Origin: Streptomyces sp. OR43
GTDB taxonomy: Bacteria > Actinomycetota > Actinomycetes > Streptomycetales > Streptomycetaceae
DNA length: 50,527 nt
Assembly: GCF_008042275.1 (NCBI RefSeq)
Contig: NZ_RDBK01000043.1
Coordinates: 2,350,960 to 2,401,486, forward strand
Direction: 5' to 3'
A program made the position numbers and the translations under genes. The notes beneath the pieces were generated by a model that ran no database searches, had not been told where the DNA came from, and saw only the letters and a list, made by a program, of their open reading frames with translations. Below are positions 39,912-50,527 of this stretch, in pieces. Position 1 is the first letter of the stretch. The number at the start of each line of letters is the position of its first letter.

Positions 39912-39948
39912 GACGGGCCCCGCAACCTTTCGAGGTGCGGGGCCCGTC
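39912..39948 (+). terminator. terminator after rplA
   Basis: GACGGGCCCCGCA and TGCGGGGCCCGTC form a perfect 13-bp stem with further pairing of ACCT/AGGT inside. No U tract follows. It isolates rplKA from the lipoprotein gene. Confidence 0.85.
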
Positions 39949-40030
39949 CTCGTATGTACGGACCAGTGGCTGTCGGTGCCGTGCGTTAGCGTGCGGGGCA
40001 CAGAGAGCCGAACGAGGGGTGGAAGCGGAC

Positions 40031-40948
40031 ATGAGGACCAGTACCGTACGGCGCGTTGGCCTGGCCGTGGCTGTGGCGGCGGCGCTGACGTCGGTCGGGG
40101 CCTGTGGCGGATCGGACGGCGGCTCCACGAGCAAGGGCAAGGACGCGAGCAGCGGCAGCGGCGTGGTGAAGACCGACGCGATTGCCGCGCTGCTCGACGT
40201 GCAGAAGAAGACCGGCGCCGCCAGCTCGGCGAAGGTCGAGGGCACCATGACCGTGGGCAGTGCCATGTCCATGAAGCAGTCCGGGGCGCTCGACTGGAGC
40301 GACGGCGTCAGCGGCAGCATGGAGATCACGTACACCGGCGGCGCCATGGCCGACACCATGAAGAAGGCCGGCGGCACCGGCACGATGCAGGCCCGCTACT
40401 TCAAGGACGGCTACGCGGCGGACATGGGCGCGGCGATGGCCCGGCAGACCGGTGGCAAGCGCTGGATCAGCTACTCCTACGAGGACCTCGCCGAGCTCGG
40501 GGGCGCCTCCGGGGCGGCGATGAAGGACCAGATGCAGAACACCACTCCCGACCAGGGAGTGAAGTCGCTGCTGGCCTCCGGCGATGTGAAGGAGGTCGGC
40601 AAGGAGCAGGTCCGCGGTGTCGCCACCACGCACTACTCCGGCACGGTCGACGTCGCCGAGCTGACCGCCAAGACGTCGAAGCTGGACGCCGATCAGCTGG
40701 CAGCGCTCAAGAAGCAGCTCAACGACGCCGGGATCACCACGGAGAAGGTCGACATCTGGGTCGACGAGAACGACCTGCTGGTGAAGAAGAGCGAGCGCGG
40801 GCAGATGAAGACCGGCGAGCTCAACACGACGATGTTCTACAGCGACTACGGGACCAAGGTCTCGGTCGAGCCGCCCCCGGCCGGCGAGACCATCGGGTTC
40901 AAGGAGCTGCTCCAGCAGCAGCAGGGCGCGACCGCGGGAGCGTCCTAA
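40031..40948 (+). CDS. secreted lipoprotein of unknown function
   Basis: The 305-residue protein has a signal peptide with a lipobox ending VGAC (Cys25), followed by a Gly/Ser linker and a beta-rich domain with repeated amphipathic segments. The fold may be of the LppX/LprG/LolA type seen in actinobacterial lipoproteins, judged by layout only. It sits between rplA and rplJ but has its own terminator upstream and the rplJ promoter downstream, so it is probably independently expressed. No enzymatic motif is seen. Confidence 0.85.
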   Translation: MRTSTVRRVGLAVAVAAALTSVGACGGSDGGSTSKGKDASSGSGVVKTDAIAALLDVQKKTGAASSAKVEGTMTVGSAMSMKQSGALDWSDGVSGSMEITYTGGAMADTMKKAGGTGTMQARYFKDGYAADMGAAMARQTGGKRWISYSYEDLAELGGASGAAMKDQMQNTTPDQGVKSLLASGDVKEVGKEQVRGVATTHYSGTVDVAELTAKTSKLDADQLAALKKQLNDAGITTEKVDIWVDENDLLVKKSERGQMKTGELNTTMFYSDYGTKVSVEPPPAGETIGFKELLQQQQGATAGAS

Positions 40949-40978
40949 ACCTTCCGGACCACCCGAACCCGGACGGAT

Positions 40979-41008
40979 TTGCCCGGCGCGACCCCGGTCG
41001 CGTACTCT
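40979..41008 (+). promoter_or_regulatory. promoter of rplJ-rplL
   Basis: TTGCCC (40979-40984) and TACTCT (41003-41008) are 18 bp apart, a good vegetative promoter pattern. It starts a leader of roughly 205 bases before rplJ. Confidence 0.65.
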
Positions 41009-41014
41009 TCTGCA

Positions 41015-41221
41015 GAAGCCAAAGACCGCTGGTCGTTGCTGAAACCCGCAAGGGCGACGGCAACCGAAGGATCCGTTGAATGCGGACGACCTGCGCAGGT
41101 GACTGTGGAAAAGCTCCCGGATCTCATTCGGTCGAGCTTCGCCCTGGCGCCTGCGCCGGGGCGTTTCGTCTTTTCCGGGCCCTTTTGAGCGGTCCTCATC
41201 ACCCGGAAGGAGGCCACGCTC
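41015..41221 (+). ncRNA. putative ribosomal protein L10 leader
   Basis: The long untranslated leader before rplJ has several self-complementary segments, including GGTCGTTGCTGAAACCC...GACGGCAACC. Its position is that of the known L10 leader family, in which the L10-L12 complex binds its own mRNA to repress translation. The exact secondary structure was not computed. Confidence 0.6.
41140..41174 (+). terminator. attenuator hairpin in the rplJ leader
   Basis: CGCCCTGGCGC and GCGCCGGGGCG pair as an 11-bp stem with one T-G pair and are followed by TTTCGTCTTTT. This U-rich tail 48 bases before rplJ makes an intrinsic terminator likely, with the leader above it as the sensing part. Confidence 0.6.
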
Positions 41222-41779
41222 ATGGCAAGGCCCGACAAGGCTGCAGCGGTAGCCGAGCTCGCGGACCAGTTCCGCAGCTCGAACGCCGCCGTGCTGACCG
41301 AGTACCGGGGCCTCACCGTGGCACAGCTCAAGCAGCTGCGCCGTTCGCTCGGTGAGAACGCCCAGTACGCCGTGGTGAAGAACACGCTGACCAAGATCGC
41401 GGCCAACGAGGCCGGGATCGACACGCTGGACGACCTGTTCGCAGGTCCGACGGCGGTTGCCTTCGTCACCGGTGACCCGGTGGAGTCGGCGAAGGGTCTT
41501 CGTGACTTCGCCAAGGACAACCCCAACCTCATCATCAAGGGCGGTGTCCTTGACGGTAAGGCGCTGTCCGCCGATGAGATCAAGAAGCTCGCGGACCTCG
41601 AGTCCCGCGAGGTTCTGCTCGCCAAGCTGGCCGGCGCCATGAAGGGCAAGCAGACTCAGGCTGCGCAGCTCTTCCAGGCTCTGCCGTCGAAGTTCGTCCG
41701 CACCGCGGAAGCTCTTCGTGCCAAGCGGGAAGAGCAGGGCGGTGCCGGTACTCCGGCTCCCGCCGAGGCCGCCGAGTAA
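41222..41779 (+). CDS. rplJ: 50S ribosomal protein L10
   Basis: The 185-residue L10 has the N-terminal region MARPDKAAAVAELADQFRSS with LTEYRGLTVAQLKQLRRSL, the globular domain and a C-terminal helix that holds the L7/L12 dimers. AGGAGG lies 10 bases upstream of the ATG. It is followed 83 bases later by rplL. Confidence 0.97.
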   Translation: MARPDKAAAVAELADQFRSSNAAVLTEYRGLTVAQLKQLRRSLGENAQYAVVKNTLTKIAANEAGIDTLDDLFAGPTAVAFVTGDPVESAKGLRDFAKDNPNLIIKGGVLDGKALSADEIKKLADLESREVLLAKLAGAMKGKQTQAAQLFQALPSKFVRTAEALRAKREEQGGAGTPAPAEAAE

Positions 41780-41862
41780 TTTCGCTCAGCGGTCCAGCGG
41801 GCTCCACGTACGCCCGCCGACATATACATCCGGCACCTGCCGAATAGTGGAAGGACGCCATC

Positions 41863-42243
41863 ATGGCGAAGCTCAGCCAGGAAGACCTGCTCGCTCAGTT
41901 CGAGGAGCTCACCCTCATCGAGCTCTCCGAGTTCGTTAAGGCCTTCGAGGAGAAGTTCGACGTCACCGCCGCCGCGGCCGTCGCCGCCGCTCCGGTCGGC
42001 GCTGCCGCCCCGGCCGAGGCCGCTGCCGAGCAGGACGAGTTCGACGTCATCCTCACCGCCGCCGGTGACAAGAAGATCCAGGTCATCAAGGTCGTGCGTG
42101 AGCTGACCTCCCTCGGCCTGAAGGAGGCCAAGGACCTCGTCGACGGCGCCCCGAAGCCCGTCGTCGAGAAGGTCGCCAAGGAGGCCGCCGAGAAGGCTGC
42201 CGAGTCCCTCAAGGCCGCCGGCGCCTCCGTCGAGGTCAAGTGA
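41863..42243 (+). CDS. rplL: 50S ribosomal protein L7/L12
   Basis: The 126-residue protein has the N-terminal dimerisation domain (LSQEDLLAQFEELTLIELSE), an Ala-rich flexible hinge and the C-terminal factor-binding domain (DKKIQVIKVVRELTSLGLKE). It forms the stalk that recruits EF-Tu and EF-G. An attenuator-like hairpin follows 60 bases after the stop and rpoB lies beyond. Confidence 0.97.
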   Translation: MAKLSQEDLLAQFEELTLIELSEFVKAFEEKFDVTAAAAVAAAPVGAAAPAEAAAEQDEFDVILTAAGDKKIQVIKVVRELTSLGLKEAKDLVDGAPKPVVEKVAKEAAEKAAESLKAAGASVEVK

Positions 42244-42302
42244 CCCAGCGAGTCTTCTGACTCCTTGGGACCCCCGTGCCGCGAGGCGTGGGCGTCACTT
42301 CG

Positions 42303-42338
42303 CGAAAGGCGATCACCCGTATGGGTGGTCGCCTTTCG
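42303..42338 (+). terminator. attenuator between rplL and rpoB
   Basis: CGAAAGGCGATCACCC and GGGTGGTCGCCTTTCG form a 16-bp stem with one T-G pair and a GTAT loop. No U tract follows. In other bacteria this position holds a partial terminator that lowers rpoBC relative to rplJL. The 596-bp gap 42244-42839 holds this element, the rpoB promoter and no supported gene. Confidence 0.7.
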
Positions 42339-42649
42339 GCGTACCCGCGGTGGGTGCCTTGCTCTTCGCGCGGTGACGAGTATGGTGATCTTCGCCGTGC
42401 GCCTCTCGTGGGGAGCGCGGGTGGCGCCGAGAGGCGGCGGGAGGCGGGTCTCGGGGCCCGTACCGGCTGGGGGGCCTTGACGAACCGCACGAGGCGCGCA
42501 ATTCTCAAGGCGCGTCGTCACATCGATCCGAATCCGAGGCATGGATCGATGGCGAAGAGGGCAGTAAAGAAGAGCGCACCCCGCGCAGGGCTAGACATAG
42601 GTGTTGAGAACAGCTTTTGAGTGCAACGTGGGTCTCTGAGAACCCCGAC

Positions 42650-42678
42650 TGGACATCAGTGTGCCGCTTGGCTACACT
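42650..42678 (+). promoter_or_regulatory. strong vegetative promoter upstream of rpoB
   Basis: TGGACA (42650-42655) and TACACT (42673-42678) with a 17-bp spacer match the HrdB consensus closely. The leader to rpoB would be about 155 bases. Confidence 0.75.
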
Positions 42679-42839
42679 GACCCTTTGCGCTGCCTGTTAG
42701 CTGCCTCCTGCCCGTCACCAGGGGCATACCCATCTTGTGCACCGTGGACCGTTCATCCCTCACCTGGGATATCTGTCCACCTGTCCAGTTTGGGACCGGT
42801 ACGCGCGTAGTGAGTCCGAGCCCTCGGAAGGACCCCCTC

Positions 42840-45800
42840 TTGGCCGCCTCGCGCAACGCCTCGACCGCGAATACGAACAACGGTGCCAGCACCGCCCCGC
42901 TGCGCATCTCTTTTGCAAAGATCAAGGAGCCCCTCGAGGTTCCGAACCTCCTCGCGCTGCAGACCGAGAGCTTTGACTGGCTCCTCGGTAACGCCGCCTG
43001 GAAGGCTCGCGTCGAGGCTGCTCTGGACAGTGGACAAGACGTCCCCACCAAGTCCGGCCTGGAGGAGATCTTCGAGGAGATCTCACCGATCGAGGACTTC
43101 TCCGGGTCGATGTCGCTTACGTTCCGCGACCACCGCTTCGAACCCCCCAAGAACTCGATCGACGAGTGCAAGGAGCGCGACTTCACGTTCGCCGCCCCGC
43201 TCTTCGTCACGGCCGAGTTCACCAACAACGAGACCGGCGAGATCAAGTCCCAGACGGTCTTCATGGGCGATTTCCCGCTCATGACCAACAAGGGCACCTT
43301 CGTCATCAACGGCACCGAGCGTGTCGTGGTGTCGCAGCTGGTCCGCTCGCCGGGTGTCTACTTCGACTCCTCGATCGACAAGACGTCCGACAAGGACATC
43401 TTCTCCGCCAAGATCATCCCTTCCCGGGGTGCCTGGCTGGAGATGGAGATCGACAAGCGCGACATGGTCGGTGTCCGCATCGACCGCAAGCGCAAGCAGT
43501 CCGTCACCGTTCTCCTGAAGGCTCTCGGCTGGACCACCGAGCAGATCCTCGAGGAGTTCGGCGAGTACGAGTCCATGCGCGCCACCCTGGAGAAGGACCA
43601 CACCCAGGGCCAGGACGACGCGCTGCTCGACATCTACCGCAAGCTGCGTCCCGGCGAGCCGCCGACGCGCGAGGCTGCTCAGACGCTGCTCGAGAACCTC
43701 TACTTCAACCCGAAGCGCTACGACCTCGCGAAGGTCGGCCGCTACAAGGTGAACAAGAAGCTCGGCGCGGACGAGCCGCTCGACGCCGGTGTCCTCACCA
43801 GCGACGACATCATCGCGACCATCAAGTACCTCGTGAAGCTGCACGCCGGCGAGACCGAGACGACCGGCGAGTCCGGCCGGGAGATCGTCGTCGAGACCGA
43901 CGACATCGACCACTTCGGCAACCGTCGTCTGCGTAACGTCGGCGAGCTCATCCAGAACCAGGTCCGTACGGGTCTGGCCCGGATGGAGCGCGTCGTGCGC
44001 GAGCGCATGACGACTCAGGACGTCGAGGCCATCACGCCGCAGACCCTGATCAACATCCGGCCGGTCGTCGCCTCCATCAAGGAGTTCTTCGGCACCAGCC
44101 AGCTGTCGCAGTTCATGGACCAGAACAACCCGCTGTCGGGTCTCACCCACAAGCGCCGTCTGTCGGCTCTTGGCCCGGGTGGTCTGTCCCGTGAGCGGGC
44201 CGGCTTCGAGGTCCGTGACGTGCACCCGTCCCACTACGGACGCATGTGCCCGATCGAGACCCCTGAAGGCCCGAACATCGGTCTGATCGGTTCGCTCGCC
44301 TCGTACGGCCGCGTCAACGCGTTCGGCTTCATCGAGACGCCGTACCGCAAGGTCGTCGACGGCCAGGTCACCGACGAGGTCGACTACGTCACGGCCGACG
44401 AGGAAGACCGTTACGTCATCGCCCAGGCGAACGCGACGCTCTCCGACGAGCTGCGCTTCACCGAGCCCCGCGTCCTGGTCCGCCGTCGTGGCGGAGAGGT
44501 CGACTACGTGCCCGGCACCGAAGTCGACTACATGGACGTCTCGCCGCGCCAGATGGTGTCCGTCGCCACCGCGATGATCCCGTTCCTGGAGCACGACGAC
44601 GCCAACCGTGCCCTCATGGGCGCGAACATGATGCGTCAGGCGGTGCCGCTCATCAAGTCCGAGGCCCCGCTCGTGGGCACCGGCATGGAGTACCGCTGCG
44701 CCACCGACGCCGGTGACGTGCTGAAGGCCGAGAAGGACGGTGTGGTCCAGGAGGTCTCCGCGGACTACATCACCGTGACGAACGATGACGGCACGTACAC
44801 CACGTACCGCATCGCGAAGTTCATGCGCTCCAACCAGGGCACCTCGGTCAACCAGAAGGTCGTCGTCTCCGAAGGCGACCGGGTGATCGCCGAGCAGGTG
44901 CTCGCCGACGGTCCGGCCACCGAGAACGGTGAGATGGCCCTCGGTAAGAACCTGCTCGTGGCATTCATGCCGTGGGAGGGTCACAACTACGAGGACGCGA
45001 TCATCCTGTCGCAGCGCCTCGTGCAGGACGACGTCCTCTCCTCGATCCACATCGAGGAGCACGAGGTCGACGCCCGTGACACCAAGCTCGGCCCGGAGGA
45101 GATCACCCGGGACATCCCGAACGTCTCCGAAGAGGTCCTCGCGGACCTGGACGAGCGCGGCATCATCCGTATCGGTGCCGAGGTCACGGCCGGTGACATC
45201 CTCGTCGGCAAGGTCACGCCCAAGGGCGAGACCGAGCTGACCCCCGAGGAGCGCCTGCTCCGCGCGATCTTCGGTGAGAAGGCGCGCGAGGTGCGCGACA
45301 CCTCGCTGAAGGTGCCGCACGGCGAGATCGGCAAGATCATCGGCGTCCGCGTCTTCGACCGCGAAGAGGGCGACGAGCTGCCGCCGGGCGTGAACCAGCT
45401 GGTCCGCGTCTACGTCGCGCAGAAGCGCAAGATCACCGATGGTGACAAGCTCGCCGGCCGTCACGGCAACAAGGGCGTCATCTCGAAGATCCTCCCGATC
45501 GAGGACATGCCGTTCCTGGAGGACGGCACCCCGGTCGACATCATCCTCAACCCGCTGGGTGTCCCGTCCCGAATGAACCCGGGACAGGTCCTGGAGATCC
45601 ACCTCGGCTGGCTCGCCAGCCGCGGCTGGGACGTCTCCGGCCTCGGTGACGAGTGGGCCAAGCGCCTGCAGCTCATCGGCGCCGACCAGGTAGCCCCCGG
45701 CACCAACGTCGCCACGCCCGTCTTCGACGGTGCGCGCGAGGACGAGATCACCGGCCTCTTCCAGGCCACGATCCCGAACCGCGACGGCGACCGGCTGGTC

Positions 45801-46325
45801 CAGCCCTCGGGCAAGGCCAACCTGTTCGACGGCCGCTCCGGCGAGCCGTTCCCGGAGCCGGTCTCGGTCGGCTACATGTACATCCTCAAGCTCCACCACC
45901 TCGTCGACGACAAGCTGCACGCTCGTTCGACGGGTCCGTACTCCATGATCACCCAGCAGCCGCTGGGTGGTAAGGCTCAGTTCGGTGGACAGCGCTTCGG
46001 TGAAATGGAGGTGTGGGCCCTTGAAGCTTATGGCGCCGCATACGCCCTCCAGGAGCTGCTGACGATCAAGTCCGACGACGTGACCGGCCGCGTGAAGGTC
46101 TACGAGGCCATCGTCAAGGGCGAGAACATCCCCGAGCCCGGCATTCCCGAGTCCTTCAAGGTGCTCATCAAGGAAATGCAGTCGCTCTGCCTCAACGTGG
46201 AGGTGCTGTCCTCGGACGGCATGTCCATCGAGATGCGCGACACGGACGAGGACGTCTTCCGTGCGGCGGAGGAGCTCGGTATCGACCTGTCCCGGCGCGA
46301 GCCGAGCAGCGTCGAAGAGGTCTGA
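42840..46325 (+). CDS. rpoB: RNA polymerase beta subunit
   Basis: The 1161-residue subunit starts at TTG 42840 (LAASRNASTANTNNG), with GGAAGGA seven bases upstream. This is the start and length known from S. coelicolor, and the 35 residues of open frame before it are not conserved. The rifampicin pocket is wild type: Asp427, His437 and Ser442 correspond to E. coli Asp516, His526 and Ser531. Other hallmarks include GDKLAGRHGNKGVISKI, the beta flap and the C-terminal clamp region YMYILKLHHLVDDK. It forms an operon with rpoC across 129 bases. Confidence 0.98.
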   Translation: MAASRNASTANTNNGASTAPLRISFAKIKEPLEVPNLLALQTESFDWLLGNAAWKARVEAALDSGQDVPTKSGLEEIFEEISPIEDFSGSMSLTFRDHRFEPPKNSIDECKERDFTFAAPLFVTAEFTNNETGEIKSQTVFMGDFPLMTNKGTFVINGTERVVVSQLVRSPGVYFDSSIDKTSDKDIFSAKIIPSRGAWLEMEIDKRDMVGVRIDRKRKQSVTVLLKALGWTTEQILEEFGEYESMRATLEKDHTQGQDDALLDIYRKLRPGEPPTREAAQTLLENLYFNPKRYDLAKVGRYKVNKKLGADEPLDAGVLTSDDIIATIKYLVKLHAGETETTGESGREIVVETDDIDHFGNRRLRNVGELIQNQVRTGLARMERVVRERMTTQDVEAITPQTLINIRPVVASIKEFFGTSQLSQFMDQNNPLSGLTHKRRLSALGPGGLSRERAGFEVRDVHPSHYGRMCPIETPEGPNIGLIGSLASYGRVNAFGFIETPYRKVVDGQVTDEVDYVTADEEDRYVIAQANATLSDELRFTEPRVLVRRRGGEVDYVPGTEVDYMDVSPRQMVSVATAMIPFLEHDDANRALMGANMMRQAVPLIKSEAPLVGTGMEYRCATDAGDVLKAEKDGVVQEVSADYITVTNDDGTYTTYRIAKFMRSNQGTSVNQKVVVSEGDRVIAEQVLADGPATENGEMALGKNLLVAFMPWEGHNYEDAIILSQRLVQDDVLSSIHIEEHEVDARDTKLGPEEITRDIPNVSEEVLADLDERGIIRIGAEVTAGDILVGKVTPKGETELTPEERLLRAIFGEKAREVRDTSLKVPHGEIGKIIGVRVFDREEGDELPPGVNQLVRVYVAQKRKITDGDKLAGRHGNKGVISKILPIEDMPFLEDGTPVDIILNPLGVPSRMNPGQVLEIHLGWLASRGWDVSGLGDEWAKRLQLIGADQVAPGTNVATPVFDGAREDEITGLFQATIPNRDGDRLVQPSGKANLFDGRSGEPFPEPVSVGYMYILKLHHLVDDKLHARSTGPYSMITQQPLGGKAQFGGQRFGEMEVWALEAYGAAYALQELLTIKSDDVTGRVKVYEAIVKGENIPEPGIPESFKVLIKEMQSLCLNVEVLSSDGMSIEMRDTDEDVFRAAEELGIDLSRREPSSVEEV

Positions 46326-46332
46326 CGGGTTG

Positions 46333-46361
46333 GCCGGCCGGATCCCCGTGATCCGGCCGGC
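46333..46361 (+). terminator. hairpin between rpoB and rpoC
   Basis: GCCGGCCGGATC and GATCCGGCCGGC form a perfect 12-bp stem with a five-base loop, eight bases after the rpoB stop. With rpoC close downstream, it is more likely an mRNA-processing or stability element than a full terminator. Confidence 0.6.
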
Positions 46362-46454
46362 TCTCCCCGGACCCGTTCAGACCATTGCTGAAGTGCCCCG
46401 ATTTCTCGCGTGAAGCGAGGGGGCTCGAACCCCCGAAAGAGGGATTGACGACAA

Positions 46455-50354
<3,900 letters not shown>

Positions 50355-50372
50355 GCGAGTCGCTTGATACGA

Positions 50373-50416
50373 CCGGAGGGCGGTCATCCCGTACACACGG
50401 GGTGGCCGCCCTCCGG
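50373..50416 (+). terminator. terminator after rpoC
   Basis: CCGGAGGGCGG and CCGCCCTCCGG form an 11-bp stem extended by CATCCC/GGGGTG pairing over a GTACACAC loop, 18 bases after the rpoC stop. Confidence 0.85.
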
Positions 50417-50429
50417 CGTGCGATACGTC

Positions 50430-50527
50430 ACTCCGGCCCGCCGACACGTACGGTGGTGGGAGGCCCCAAGGGCGCCGGGAGCCCCGTGTGGGGCCTCCCA
50501 CCACCGTACGTGTCGGCGGGCCGGAGT
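50430..50527. repeat. 38-bp perfect inverted repeat ending on the last base of the window
   Basis: The arms 50430-50467 and 50490-50527 are exact reverse complements over 38 bases, with a 22-base spacer. The left arm starts ACTCCGGCCCGCCGACACGT. The repeat is gene-free and follows the rpoC terminator by 13 bases. It may be a large terminator hairpin or an assembly fold-back, because the window ends exactly at its edge. Confidence 0.85.

Noticed and set aside
42276..42620. A small basic protein in the rplL-rpoB gap
   Set aside because: It overlaps the attenuator hairpin, has no good ribosome site, and its sequence looks like translated intergenic DNA.
43083..45920. A 945-codon open frame antisense to rpoB
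   Set aside because: Same reason: codon-bias shadow of rpoB with low-complexity composition.
50430..50527. A chromosome end (telomere-like inverted repeat)
   Set aside because: rpoBC and the ribosomal genes lie in the core of linear Streptomyces chromosomes, and a single 38-bp palindrome lacks the series of palindromes of Streptomyces telomeres.

Overview
This window is a piece of a Streptomyces chromosome. The evidence is very high G+C content, GTG and TTG starts, many GTGA/TGATG overlaps between operon genes, tRNAs without an encoded CCA, and a gene order (korAB, a histidine-kinase group, a second incomplete nuo operon, then rpmG, murB, secE, nusG, rplKA, rplJL, rpoBC) that I recognise from the S. 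coelicolor core region. No insertion sequence, phage, integrase or CRISPR array was found.

Layout. 1-5.8 kb: accessory genes. These are the start of a truncated membrane protein, a repeat-rich secreted protein, a flavin monooxygenase, a RarD/EamA transporter and a divergent QorB-like reductase / HxlR regulator pair. 5.9-8.9 kb: korB and korA (2-oxoacid:ferredoxin oxidoreductase) on the minus strand. 9.2-13.0 kb: a NarL-type response regulator and two paralogous histidine kinases. 13.1-22.9 kb: a ten-gene nuo operon (A, B, C, H, I, J, K, L, M, N) with no nuoD, E, F or G. 23-30 kb: mscL, htpX-yccF, a small membrane protein, ogt-alkB DNA repair, YajQ, tRNA-Tyr, a DUF523 protein, an NAD(P)-binding protein and an amidohydrolase-like protein. 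30.3-37.1 kb: tRNA-Thr, tRNA-Met, rpmG, a HadA/HadB-like dehydratase pair, murB, a TetR/reductase pair, adenosine deaminase, an aspartate-type aminotransferase and tRNA-Trp. 37.2-50.4 kb: secE-nusG-rplK-rplA, a lipoprotein gene, rplJ-rplL and rpoB-rpoC.

The most interesting possible system is the pairing of KorAB with a complex I-like membrane enzyme that lacks the NADH-input module. It could accept electrons from reduced ferredoxin and pump protons. Several details of this operon are odd. nuoC is frameshifted near its 3' end, so its frame stays open through nuoH into nuoI. nuoA and nuoN carry tandem-repeat N-terminal extensions, and nuoB has a Ser/Asp/Pro repeat tail. The two neighbouring kinase genes are almost identical over their catalytic regions, which suggests recent duplication or gene conversion.

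The ribosomal/RNA polymerase region has readable control elements. These are a U-tailed terminator after nusG, an L10-type leader with a terminator-like hairpin before rplJ, an attenuator-like hairpin and a strong promoter before rpoB, and a terminator after rpoC. The window ends exactly on the last base of a 38-bp perfect inverted repeat, which may be a natural terminator or may mark an assembly boundary.
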